Below, one piece after another: positions 25,385-34,070 of a stretch of 64,000 nt of DNA (position 1 is the first letter of the stretch; every line of letters begins with the position of its first letter). Origin of the DNA: Nitrospira sp. (GTDB lineage: Bacteria; Nitrospirota; Nitrospiria; Nitrospirales; Nitrospiraceae); the NCBI GenBank assembly GCA_024998625.1, contig JACOEL010000018.1:1-64000 (forward strand). The letters are read 5' to 3'. The translations under genes and the position numbers were made by a program. The notes beneath the pieces were generated by a model that was given only the letters and a program-made list of their open reading frames with translations, made no database searches and had not been told where the DNA came from.

Positions 25385-27502
25385 ATGAAACATGTTGTAG
25401 ACATTGAGCTGGCCGGGCGCCGGTTGACGCTGGAGACCGGACGCATTGCGAAGCAGGCGGACGGCGCTATCTGGGCCACTTACGGTGACACCGTAGTGCT
25501 TGCGACGGCGGTTGCGTCGCAAACCGCGAAGCCGGGAGTGGATTTTCTTCCGCTGACCGTGGATTACCAGGAAAAGACCTACGCAGCCGGTAAGATTCCG
25601 GGTGGCTATTTTAAGCGAGAGGGTCGGCCTTCCGAGCGGGAAGTGCTCACCAGCCGGCTGATTGATCGACCACTTCGCCCGCTCTTCCCTGAAGGGTATT
25701 ACTTCGAGACGCAAGTCATCGCCTCGGTCTTGTCTGCAGATAAGACAGGCGTGTCGGATGTCATCGGCATCATCGCAGCCTCCGCGGCGTTGGCGGTCTC
25801 GTCGATTCCCTTCAACGGGCCGATTGCCGGTGTGAAAATCGGTCGGGTAAACGGGCAATTCGTGGTGAACCCCGATCTGGAAGCGCTGGAAACTAGCGAT
25901 CTCCATCTCGTCGTGGCGGGAACTGCCGATGCGGTGATGATGGTGGAAGCCGGCGCCAATGAATTGCCGGAAGCGACCATGCTCGAAGCCATCGAGTTGG
26001 CGCACACCGAAATCAAGAAAATCGTCGCGAAGATCGAAGAATTGCGCAAGCTGGTCGGCAAGGCGAAGCGGGTTGTGGTGCAGGAGGCGATCGACGCCGC
26101 ATTGACCGAACAGGTGCGTGCGCTGGTGGCCGGGCCGATTCGCGAAGCCATCCTCATTCCTAATAAAAGTGCACGGCAGGAACGCCTGGATCAGGTATTG
26201 GCCGAGACGGTCGCGAAGCTCAAGTCGGACGAACCCAATCGTGACCGGCATGTCAAGATCATTTTCCATGGTCTGGAGTACACCGAAGTTCGCAACATGA
26301 TTCTCGAAAAGCGGGTGCGTGCCGACGGGCGTGGCCCGGCGGACATTCGCCCGATTACCTGCGAAGTCGGAGTCTTGCCCCGCGCGCACGGCTCCGCAGT
26401 CTTCACCCGCGGAGAAACCCAGAGTTTGGCGGTAGTGACGCTGGGCACGACCGATGATGAGCAGCGCATCGATGCGTTGGAAGGCGAGTATATGCGCACC
26501 TTCATGCTGCATTACAATTTCCCGCCTTTCAGTGTTGGTGAGGCGCGGCCGTTGCGGTCGCCCGGCCGCCGCGAGGTTGGGCATGGAGCCCTTGCCGAGC
26601 GCGCGCTTAAGTCGATTATCCCCGGCAAGGATAAGTTCCCTTATACTGTGCGGATCGTCTCGGAAATCCTGGAGTCGAACGGATCCTCTTCAATGGCGAC
26701 GGTGTGCGGTGGTACGTTGGCGCTCTTGGATGCCGGCGTTCCGATTAAGGAGCCGGTGGCGGGGATTGCGATGGGGTTGATCAAGGAAGGCGACCAGGTG
26801 CTGGTCCTGTCCGATATTCTCGGATTGGAGGATCACCTGGGCGATATGGACTTTAAGGTCACGGGAACGAAAAACGGCGTGACGGCGCTTCAGATGGATA
26901 TCAAGATCGGCGGCATCACTTCTGAGTTGATGCGTGAAGCGTTGGCTCAAGCGAAGGCAGGTCGGTTACACATTCTTGGGTGTATGGCCCAGGCGTTGAC
27001 CGAACCGCGCACCAAGCTGTCCGCCTTTGCTCCCCGCATATTCCCGATGAAGATCAAGCAAGACAAGATCCGCGATGTCATCGGCCCGGGTGGAAAGATG
27101 ATCCGCAGCATCATTGCGGAGACCGGTGTGAAGATCAATGTCGAAGATACCGGCGATGTAACGATCGCCTCTTCCGATGAAGCATCGGCACAGAAGGCCA
27201 TCGATATGATCAAGCGCCTGACCGAGGAAGTCGAAGTCGGCAAGATCTATCTCGGAACGGTCCGGAAGATTATGGACTTCGGCGCATTTGTCGAAGTGCT
27301 TCCCGGCACGGACGGCTTGGTGCACATCTCCCAGCTGGCTCATCATCGCGTCAAGGCGGTCACCGACGAGGTATCGGAAGGCGATCAGGTAATGGTGAAG
27401 GTGCTGGAAATCGATAAGCAGGGGAAGATTCGCCTGAGCCGGAAGGAAGCCATGCCGGCACCGGCTGGTTCTCCTGCCACCGAGCCAACGCCCGCGGGAT
27501 AA
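25385..27502 (+). CDS. pnp: Polyribonucleotide nucleotidyltransferase (PNPase)
   Basis: The 705-residue 3'-5' phosphorolytic exoribonuclease has two RNase PH domains (the second with R-A-D-G-R-G-P-A-D-I-R-P and A-V-F-T-R-G-E-T-Q), an alpha-helical linker, then KH (V-I-G-P-G-G-K-M-I-R) and S1 (G-A-F-V-E-V-L-P-G-T-D-G-L-V-H-I-S). Length is normal for the family. AAGGAG precedes the ATG. The M16 peptidase gene begins six bases after its stop. Confidence 0.97.
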   Translation: MKHVVDIELAGRRLTLETGRIAKQADGAIWATYGDTVVLATAVASQTAKPGVDFLPLTVDYQEKTYAAGKIPGGYFKREGRPSEREVLTSRLIDRPLRPLFPEGYYFETQVIASVLSADKTGVSDVIGIIAASAALAVSSIPFNGPIAGVKIGRVNGQFVVNPDLEALETSDLHLVVAGTADAVMMVEAGANELPEATMLEAIELAHTEIKKIVAKIEELRKLVGKAKRVVVQEAIDAALTEQVRALVAGPIREAILIPNKSARQERLDQVLAETVAKLKSDEPNRDRHVKIIFHGLEYTEVRNMILEKRVRADGRGPADIRPITCEVGVLPRAHGSAVFTRGETQSLAVVTLGTTDDEQRIDALEGEYMRTFMLHYNFPPFSVGEARPLRSPGRREVGHGALAERALKSIIPGKDKFPYTVRIVSEILESNGSSSMATVCGGTLALLDAGVPIKEPVAGIAMGLIKEGDQVLVLSDILGLEDHLGDMDFKVTGTKNGVTALQMDIKIGGITSELMREALAQAKAGRLHILGCMAQALTEPRTKLSAFAPRIFPMKIKQDKIRDVIGPGGKMIRSIIAETGVKINVEDTGDVTIASSDEASAQKAIDMIKRLTEEVEVGKIYLGTVRKIMDFGAFVEVLPGTDGLVHISQLAHHRVKAVTDEVSEGDQVMVKVLEIDKQGKIRLSRKEAMPAPAGSPATEPTPAG

Positions 27503-27508
27503 TCGATC

Positions 27509-28762
27509 GTGTATCGCAAGATCGTTCTCGACAACCGGTTGCGCATTGTGGCCGAACTGCTGCCGACGTTGAAGTCCGTCACGATCGGCATATGGGTCAA
27601 CGTCGGATCGCGCGATGAGCAACCGGGGGAAGAGGGGCTGTCTCATTTCCTGGAACATATGTTCTTCAAGGGAACGCGCAGCCGCACGGCGACGCAGATT
27701 TCCCGTGAGATCGATGCGCTGGGGGGGGAGATGAATGCGTTCACCACCCGAGAAACGACGACCTTTTACGTGAAGGTGCTGGATCAACAGTTGGAGGCAG
27801 CTTTGGAGCTGCTCTCGGATCTGTTCTACCGGTCCCGGTTCGAGTCGAAAGAAGTTGAAAAAGAAAAGCAGGTGGTGCTCGAAGAGATCCGGATGGTCCA
27901 AGACGATCCGGAGGATCTGGTTCAAGAGCTTCACATGAAGCACACGCTCGGAAGCCATCCGCTGGGCAGGCCGATCCTGGGGCAGGCTCCGAGAATTCAG
28001 GCCTTGGGACGGAACGATCTGGTGTCCTACGTTGGTTCGCACTATGATCCGGAGCGCACCGTTGTCGCTGTGGCTGGCAACTTTACCTGGCGTCGCCTGG
28101 AGCAGTTGTTGGCGCGGTATTTTTCCGATTCCCACAAGGGTGTGGCTGCTCGACCAAGCCGTCGCCCGCCCGAAGTGAAGGGTGGGGTGCTGGTTAAACG
28201 TAAGGCTCTTGAGCAGGTCCATCTGTGTTTGGGCCTTCAGGGTCTGAGTGCCGGGCATAAGGATCGATATGCGGCGCATGCGCTCAACGGGGTGTTGGGC
28301 GGGAGTGTGAGCTCGCGCCTCTTTCAGGAGGTGCGGGAAAAGCGTGGCCTCGTGTACTCGATCTATTCGTTCTTGTCCACCTACTCCGATGGCGGGATGA
28401 CCACGGTGTATGCGGGTACGCGCCCGAAAGAGGTCGAGCGTGTTGTGGAAGTTGTCTGCCGGGAGTTGAAAAAACTTCGCACGCATGGAATCGATGCAAA
28501 GGATTTGGCCCGGGTCAAAAACCAAATGAAGGGCAGTCTGATGCTCAGCCTGGAGAGTTCGCACAGTCGCATGAGCAAGTTGGCGAAGGACGAACTGACG
28601 CAAGGCAATCACGTGTCGCTCGAGCAGATGATTGCGGAAATCGATCGCGTGACGACCGATCAAGTGTATCGGGTAGCGCAAACGTTGCTGGATCAACGTT
28701 GTCTTTCAATTACAGCGCTCGGTCCGATCCCGACCAGGAGTCTGCAGTCGTTTGCGTCATAA
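27509..28762 (+). CDS. M16 family zinc peptidase
   Basis: The 417-residue peptidase is of the mitochondrial-processing-peptidase/PepR kind. The inverted zinc motif H-F-L-E-H lies near residues 45-49, with the distal Glu in V-V-L-E-E-I-R-M, and the second half has the R-G-L-V-Y-S-I-Y segment. It starts with GTG. Its place after pnp is conserved in many bacteria (YmxG-like). It probably acts in the cytoplasm on peptides or misfolded proteins; no signal peptide is visible. Confidence 0.92.
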   Translation: MYRKIVLDNRLRIVAELLPTLKSVTIGIWVNVGSRDEQPGEEGLSHFLEHMFFKGTRSRTATQISREIDALGGEMNAFTTRETTTFYVKVLDQQLEAALELLSDLFYRSRFESKEVEKEKQVVLEEIRMVQDDPEDLVQELHMKHTLGSHPLGRPILGQAPRIQALGRNDLVSYVGSHYDPERTVVAVAGNFTWRRLEQLLARYFSDSHKGVAARPSRRPPEVKGGVLVKRKALEQVHLCLGLQGLSAGHKDRYAAHALNGVLGGSVSSRLFQEVREKRGLVYSIYSFLSTYSDGGMTTVYAGTRPKEVERVVEVVCRELKKLRTHGIDAKDLARVKNQMKGSLMLSLESSHSRMSKLAKDELTQGNHVSLEQMIAEIDRVTTDQVYRVAQTLLDQRCLSITALGPIPTRSLQSFAS

Positions 28763-28912
28763 CCGGTCAATTGCAGGGACGGCTGTAAGGTGAGCGCAAG
28801 GGCTGGTTCGGCCATGAGTTGCAGTGATTTGAACGCCATTGCAAGGCTAACTATTTGATACCTCGCTTGATTTGCAGTGCAAATGATCGCTCGATTTTGG
28901 CAAAACATTTTC

Positions 28913-28941
28913 TTGACACGTTTCGTGGATTTAAGTACCAT
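28913..28941 (+). promoter_or_regulatory. Strong sigma-70-type promoter
   Basis: TTGACA, a 17-base spacer and TACCAT drive the two exported-protein genes at 29138 and 29711. The leader is about 190 bases long. It contains a CTTCCTCCTCCT stretch (about 29028-29039) that could pair with the AAGGAGGG ribosome site at 29123-29130. The 375-base gap 28763-29137 holds no other recognisable feature. Confidence 0.75.
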
Positions 28942-29137
28942 GGCCGCGTTTTCATCATATAAGTCTGAATTTATTTCGACTGCATTACAGGGGAAGGTAA
29001 GCAGAGAGAAAGGGGGTGTGCGTCGCACTTCCTCCTCCTAGCGCGTTCTCTGGATTTTTGTTTTTTTCTGAACTCTTTTTTTGGATACTGTGATTCAACG
29101 GTTCTCTGGTCATCATTTTTCCAAGGAGGGTAGGGTT

Positions 29138-29650
29138 ATGAATAGGGTCGGAATTCTAGCCGCACTTGCAGTCTCCTCCGTTGTCGGCTTGTTGACCGCC
29201 GGTGTTACGTTGGCGGCGGATGCTCCAGCCGGGGGCGGACCGAGCGAAGTCACCACGGGCAGCGGAAAGTTTTTTAAGGGTGAGACCACCAATACCTTGA
29301 AGGGTCGGGTGTGGTCGCAATGGGCAGACAATCCTGATACCGAATTGCTCTTCGGTATTCAGTACTGGAACACCGGTGATCCGGCTTCTGGTGAGGGCGG
29401 TGGCCGCTCTTCTACGCAAATGGATGTGAAGCCGCCGGATCCCTTGTTTACCTGCTGCGGCTGGGGGTTTACCGGTGGTACGGACAAGAATAATCCCTAT
29501 GCCGGTTGGTATCATGCTGCAACCACAGTCCGTTTGTCTGTGAAGGATAAGAGTTTGATGGATCAAATCATCAAGGCATCGCAGGAACTCGTAGCGATGG
29601 AAGTGACCCTTGATGGTCGGACCATTACCGGCTTCAAGGTCTTGAAGTAG
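29138..29650 (+). CDS. Exported hypothetical protein, first of a pair
   Basis: The 170-residue protein has a clear signal peptide (L-A-A-L-A-V-S-S-V-V-G-L-L core, cleavage near T-L-A-A at 27-28). The mature region carries N-T-L-K-G-R-V-W-S-Q-W, a Gly-rich segment, C-C-G-W-G-F, and a final T-L-D-G-R-T-I-T-G-F. ATG 29138 is chosen for its AAGGAGGG site 8 bases upstream. It shares the short T-L-x-G-R-V motif with the next protein, so the two may be distant relatives or partners in the periplasm. The family is not recognised. Confidence 0.75.
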   Translation: MNRVGILAALAVSSVVGLLTAGVTLAADAPAGGGPSEVTTGSGKFFKGETTNTLKGRVWSQWADNPDTELLFGIQYWNTGDPASGEGGGRSSTQMDVKPPDPLFTCCGWGFTGGTDKNNPYAGWYHAATTVRLSVKDKSLMDQIIKASQELVAMEVTLDGRTITGFKVLK

Positions 29651-29710
29651 AATTTATACGCAAGGCGACATTCTTGGGACTTTTTTGTCTTCTTTAAGGA
29701 GGATGTGATT

Positions 29711-30385
29711 ATGAAGCTTCAAAAGCAGGGGTGGACCTTTATGGCTGCCGTGGCTTTGGTGGTAGGATTTACCTCCACTGCGCTGGCCATTGAGGCGTTC
29801 CAAGAGCGATTTGAGTGGGGAGATCTGAGCAAGCCCACTACGCTGCAGGGGCGTGTCATCATTCTAGATCCATATGATGAAGCGGTTTGGCTCAACATTG
29901 CCGTGTTCGGTGGTAATGCTGAGAGCGGTCTGTGGTGGCAGAGAATTCACCCAGGGAAGAACCTCAAGTTCTATCCTGCGGACAAGAATGTGTGGGAACA
30001 GCTGAAGTCCATGGCGCGTCCGCATTCCGGACCGGCTGCAGCCAAAGAAGTTCCCCCTGGATCCCCGACAACTTTGGTCGAGTTTGTGGCCCAGGAAGTC
30101 GAGCAGAATCGCCGCGTGATTTCGTCAGTCAAGAAATTGCCTGATAATGCCGGCGAAATGGGCAAGCCGAAGAGCATCTCGTCCCTTCGTTTGAAGGAAT
30201 GTGAAGGGAAGACGGAAGTGGACGCTCCTTGCCACGCCGCGAAGACCTTGCTGAACACGTCTCCCAAGACTCCGGATGGGGCGAATCTGCCGTTGCAATA
30301 TGATGTCTTGTTGCCTAATGGCAAGCCGCTTGCCAACCTGATTCCCTGGACTGCCAAGTACAATCAGGGTGGTGGACATCACTAA
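29711..30385 (+). CDS. Exported hypothetical protein, second of a pair
   Basis: The 224-residue protein has a signal peptide (F-M-A-A-V-A-L-V-V-G-F core, cleavage near A-L-A at 27). The mature part contains T-T-L-Q-G-R-V-I-I-L-D-P-Y-D-E, V-W-L-N-I-A-V-F, two Cys (E-C-E-G-K and A-P-C-H-A-A, where C-H recalls a partial haem motif but is not C-x-x-C-H), and a His-His end. ATG 29711 has AAGGAGG at an ideal distance. A strong terminator follows, so the pair is one short, probably highly expressed operon. Function is unknown. Confidence 0.75.
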   Translation: MKLQKQGWTFMAAVALVVGFTSTALAIEAFQERFEWGDLSKPTTLQGRVIILDPYDEAVWLNIAVFGGNAESGLWWQRIHPGKNLKFYPADKNVWEQLKSMARPHSGPAAAKEVPPGSPTTLVEFVAQEVEQNRRVISSVKKLPDNAGEMGKPKSISSLRLKECEGKTEVDAPCHAAKTLLNTSPKTPDGANLPLQYDVLLPNGKPLANLIPWTAKYNQGGGHH

Positions 30386-30411
30386 GTTGTAGAAGGCCAT
30401 TGGCCTGAAGT

Positions 30412-30452
30412 AAGAAGGCGGCATTCCGGAAGGGATGCCGCCTTCTTTTTTG
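30412..30452 (+). terminator. Intrinsic terminator
   Basis: A 16-base-pair stem with a 4-base loop and one G-U pair ends in six T. It closes the exported-protein pair and is followed by the convergent mutS gene. Confidence 0.9.
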
Positions 30453-30490
30453 CGACGTCAAGGGAAGAGCTGTCTAGGCCGAGATGTGCG

Positions 30491-33139
30491 CTATTCCTTT
30501 AGCAACCGTTGTTGTAAGGCAGCGAGCCGATTGAGTGCATCAAGAGGGGTCATGGAGAAGAGATCCATTTGGCGAACCTCCTCAAGCATTGGATGAGGCG
30601 CCGGGAGCGTGGCATCAAATTGAAGCGACTGCTGATTCTCCTGCACTGGCCGTCCGGATGACGAGGAAGACTCAAGTTGAGCAAGGACGGCCTTGGCCCG
30701 ATGTATCACCTGGTCTGGAAGGCCTGCAAGTTGAGCAACATGGATTCCGTAGCTGCGATCGGCACCTCCGCGAATGATCTTACGCAGAAACAGCACCTTC
30801 CCATCACGCTCCTGAACCGCAACGCAGTAGTTTGTAATCCCCTCCCGTAGACTCTCCAATTGGGTCATTTCGTGGTAGTGAGTCGCAAAGAGCGTGCGCG
30901 CGCCGAGACGCTGAGGATCCTGGATGTATTCTGCTATGGCCCAGGCAATGCTGAGCCCGTCGTAGGTGCTCGTGCCGCGACCGATTTCATCCAGGAGGAT
31001 TAAGCTGCGAGGCGTGGCGCAGTTGAGAATATGCGCCGTCTCCGTCATCTCAACCATGAAGGTGCTCTGGCCGCCAGCGAGGTTATCGGATGCGCCGACT
31101 CTGGTAAAAATGCGATCAGTCAGTCCGATGTGGGCTTCTGTGGCGGGGACAAAGCTTCCCATCTGGGCCATCAAGGCGATCAGAGCGACCTGTCGGAGGT
31201 AGGTGCTCTTCCCGGCCATATTGGGGCCGGTCAAAATGTGCAACCGGCTGCTAGCCAGATCCAGATGGGTGTCGTTCGGGATAAATCCGCCGGAGAGATC
31301 AAGTCGCTCGACGACAGGGTGTCGGCCCTGAACAATATGAAGTCCATGACCTTCGTCGACGGTTGGTCGTACGTAGCGATTGAGCGCGGCGGTCTCGGCG
31401 AGGGCGGCGACCACGTCAAGGGTGGCCAATCGTCGGCTGATCTCCTGAAGGCGGGCTGTTTCTGCAGCGAGTCGTGTCCGGAGTTGTTCAAACAGTGCTT
31501 GCTCCAGGGCCGTCAGTTTTGTGTCGGCTCCCGTGACTCGCTCTTCGAGTTCCTTCAACTCGGCAGTCATGAATCGCTCGGCATTGACCAGAGTTTGCTT
31601 GCGGATATAGTCGGGCGGTACTTTCCCGAGATTGGCCTTTGTGAGTTCGATATAGTACCCAAAGACTTGGTTATACCTGATTTTAAGCGACTCAACGCCG
31701 GTCCGTTCGCGCTCTTTGGCTTCCAGGCCGGCAATCCAGCCTTTGCCCTCCCGGCTTGCCTTGCGAAGCTCATCGACTTCGGGGTGGAAGCCGCTCTTCA
31801 GGATGCCGCCGTCGCGAATCGATACGGGCGCCTCCTGTTCTATGGCTCCTTCGATCAATTCGTAGAGATCCTGAGCGTTGTCCCATGACGACCTCAGGTC
31901 GGCGATGAGTGGAGAATCGAGCGCGGATAATTCGGCCTGAATGGCGGGGAGCGAAGAGACGGAAATCTTCAGCGCGAGGACATCTCGCGGATTGGCAACT
32001 CCGAGGGACATGCGGCTACAGAGACGGGAAATGTCCTGGACGGTTCGCAATGCTGTTCGGAGGCGAACTCGTGCATCGATCTGTCGTTTGAGTATGTCAA
32101 CTGCTGTCAGCCGGACCTCGATTGCCGAACTGTTGACCAATGGCCGCAGGAGCCACTCACGGAGCAACCGGCTTCCCATGGCGGTGACGGTGCGATCCAG
32201 AACGCCCAATACTGTATAGGCGGATTGGTTCGACGATTCTTCCGCGCGACCGGCAGGTCTGACGAGTTCCAGGTTACGGATGGTGACGCTATCCAGGTGC
32301 ATGGCGTCATGATCCTGCCTGACTCGTGGGGGATGGATATGGTCGAGAGGGGCCGACGGTTGCGTCTCTCTGACGTAACGCAACACGGCCGCCCCGGCTT
32401 GGATGCCCAGTGTGAGTCTGTGGCAGCCGAAGGCTTCAAGGGAATGAACGTGGAACTGTTCTTGTAGCGCGATACGACCCTGCTCCAGGTCGAACCAAGT
32501 CGCAGGTTGCGTGCAGCATCGTGGATCTGTCAGGTCGGACGTCCACTGTTGTTCGTCCGGGGAGAGATCCTCTGGAAACAACAATTCTTTCGGTTCAAGG
32601 CGCGTGAGTTCGTCCCGCAACGCGGCCTCTGCTTGTGGCCCATGAAACTCACTGAGCCAGTAGTCTCCGGTCGAGACTTCAAGCGTGGCAAGGCCGTAGG
32701 AACATTCTTTGCGTCCAGTCCCTGCGGAACGAATGCGCACGGCCACCGCAGCCAGCACGTTGGATTCTGTAGAGGGGAGGAATTCGCTATCGATGAGCGT
32801 GCCGGGAGTATAGAGCCGCACGACCTCCCGACGCACCAGGCCTTTGGCCAGCTTGGGGTCTTCGACTTGCTCGCACAGGGCGACGGTTCGTCCCGCACGG
32901 AGGAGTTTGGCGATGTAATTGGTGGCGGCGTGATATGGGACACCGCAGAGAGGGATCGGTGCCTCGCTGGACTTGTCCCGGGATGTGAGCGCAATGGAGA
33001 GAAGTTTGGACGCCTCTACTGCGTCCTCCTGGAACATTTCATAGAAATCGCCGACACGGAAAAAGAGGATGGCATCACGATAGGCCTGCTTGATGTCGCG
33101 ATATTGACGCATCAATGGGGTGCCGTCGGCGTCACCCAT
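30491..33139 (-). CDS. mutS: DNA mismatch repair protein MutS
   Basis: The 882-residue mismatch sensor has the N-terminal mismatch-binding motif F-F-R-V-G-D-F-Y-E-M-F at about 26-36 (the Phe and Glu contact the mispair). Core and clamp domains follow, then the ATPase with Walker A G-P-N-M-A-G-K-S-T at about 638-646 and D-E-I-G-R-G-T-S-T. The length is typical for MutS1. Its start overlaps the end of the lapA-like gene by eight bases. mutL is not in the window. Confidence 0.97.
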   Translation of the reverse strand: MGDADGTPLMRQYRDIKQAYRDAILFFRVGDFYEMFQEDAVEASKLLSIALTSRDKSSEAPIPLCGVPYHAATNYIAKLLRAGRTVALCEQVEDPKLAKGLVRREVVRLYTPGTLIDSEFLPSTESNVLAAVAVRIRSAGTGRKECSYGLATLEVSTGDYWLSEFHGPQAEAALRDELTRLEPKELLFPEDLSPDEQQWTSDLTDPRCCTQPATWFDLEQGRIALQEQFHVHSLEAFGCHRLTLGIQAGAAVLRYVRETQPSAPLDHIHPPRVRQDHDAMHLDSVTIRNLELVRPAGRAEESSNQSAYTVLGVLDRTVTAMGSRLLREWLLRPLVNSSAIEVRLTAVDILKRQIDARVRLRTALRTVQDISRLCSRMSLGVANPRDVLALKISVSSLPAIQAELSALDSPLIADLRSSWDNAQDLYELIEGAIEQEAPVSIRDGGILKSGFHPEVDELRKASREGKGWIAGLEAKERERTGVESLKIRYNQVFGYYIELTKANLGKVPPDYIRKQTLVNAERFMTAELKELEERVTGADTKLTALEQALFEQLRTRLAAETARLQEISRRLATLDVVAALAETAALNRYVRPTVDEGHGLHIVQGRHPVVERLDLSGGFIPNDTHLDLASSRLHILTGPNMAGKSTYLRQVALIALMAQMGSFVPATEAHIGLTDRIFTRVGASDNLAGGQSTFMVEMTETAHILNCATPRSLILLDEIGRGTSTYDGLSIAWAIAEYIQDPQRLGARTLFATHYHEMTQLESLREGITNYCVAVQERDGKVLFLRKIIRGGADRSYGIHVAQLAGLPDQVIHRAKAVLAQLESSSSSGRPVQENQQSLQFDATLPAPHPMLEEVRQMDLFSMTPLDALNRLAALQQRLLKE

Positions 33140-33476
33140 CGGAGGGCTCTCCTTCAGCGGGAATGTCCGAAGATGTCCCCACGCGGCGAGCGGCTTTGTC
33201 GAGGGCTTGCCGGAGGCGCTCCAGATCCACCTCGGCCTCCTGCAGTGCCTTGGTTTTGCGCCGGAGTTCGATGCGGCCGCGCACCCAGGCCGGAAACAGC
33301 AGAATTCCGGATACTAACAGCCCGACGCCGAACGCCGCCAGAATCGGTTTATAGATCAGGATTGAGGCGGATCGAAGACCGAAAAAATACCGCAGAGTGA
33401 CTTCCTGCTCCTGGTTCTGCAAAAAAAACGACAGCGCGAGTAGCAGCAGCGTTCCCACCAATATCAATCGGATCAA
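33132..33476 (-). CDS. LapA-domain (DUF1049) membrane protein
   Basis: The 114-residue protein has two transmembrane helices (about 3-19 and 43-63) followed by a charged coiled coil (about 65-100). This matches the LapA/DUF1049 (YciS) architecture. The V-T-L-R-Y-F-F-G segment between helices is typical. In E. coli the homologue LapA works with LapB in lipopolysaccharide regulation, but no lapB is adjacent here. It overlaps tsaE by four bases (ATGA) and mutS by eight. Confidence 0.85.
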   Translation of the reverse strand: MIRLILVGTLLLLALSFFLQNQEQEVTLRYFFGLRSASILIYKPILAAFGVGLLVSGILLFPAWVRGRIELRRKTKALQEAEVDLERLRQALDKAARRVGTSSDIPAEGEPSDG

Positions 33477-34066
33477 TGCGGGGCCCTCCTTGGCCGGCTC
33501 AATTGTACACGGGTTTGCTGAGCCGCTCTAGTGGGGCGACCTGCGGAGAGCCGGGAGCGAAGCGCATCCAGCAGACGCCGTGCAGCAGGGCCTCTGGCTG
33601 TAAGAATTGCGCGGCGGGCCGCCGGGGGGCGGTGCGACAAGTGAACATCGAGCCGGTCTGCCGGAAGACCGTCGCCCCATCGATCGGCCCATTCGATGGC
33701 AGTGACGGAGTGACCGTCTACGTAGTCGCTGAGTCCGGTGTCTTCGAGCTGGGCGGCGGTCAGCCGGTAAAGATCGGTGTGGACCAGTGGAAGGCGTCCT
33801 TGGTATTCGTGGATCAGTGTAAATGTGGGGCTGCTCACCTCCGTCGGTTCGGCGAGTAGTCCGTCGGCGATGCCTTTGACCAGAGAGGTCTTGCCTGCCC
33901 CCAGTTCACCGAACAGGGCGAGGACTTCGCCTCCCTGAAGGAGTGCGCCCAGGCAATGTCCCAGACGGTGCGTCTGTTGCGGAGATCGAAGCACAATGCG
34001 CCACGGTTTGCCGACGGAGGGAGACCCCGCGGTTGTTTGCCTGAGAGGTGCCGCAGGTGATGGCAT
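33473..34066 (-). CDS. tsaE: tRNA threonylcarbamoyladenosine ATPase TsaE
   Basis: The 197-residue TsaE is the ATPase that cycles the TsaB-TsaD complex making t6A37 in tRNA. Seen: Walker A G-E-L-G-A-G-K-T-S, S-S-P-T-F-T-L-I-H-E-Y, H-T-D-L-Y-R-L and I-E-W-A-D-R-W. ATG 34066 is preferred because it is 4 bases beyond the stop of nnr; in-frame ATGs at 34099 and 34129 lie inside nnr. The C-terminal 40 residues are a basic extension (many Arg) beyond the usual family end. Confidence 0.93.
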   Translation of the reverse strand: MPSPAAPLRQTTAGSPSVGKPWRIVLRSPQQTHRLGHCLGALLQGGEVLALFGELGAGKTSLVKGIADGLLAEPTEVSSPTFTLIHEYQGRLPLVHTDLYRLTAAQLEDTGLSDYVDGHSVTAIEWADRWGDGLPADRLDVHLSHRPPAARRAILTARGPAARRLLDALRSRLSAGRPTRAAQQTRVQLSRPRRAPH

Positions 34067-34070
34067 CGGC

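Noticed and set aside
30230..30245. C-H pair in the exported protein at 29711 as a possible haem site
   Set aside because: It reads P-C-H without the preceding Cys of C-x-x-C-H.
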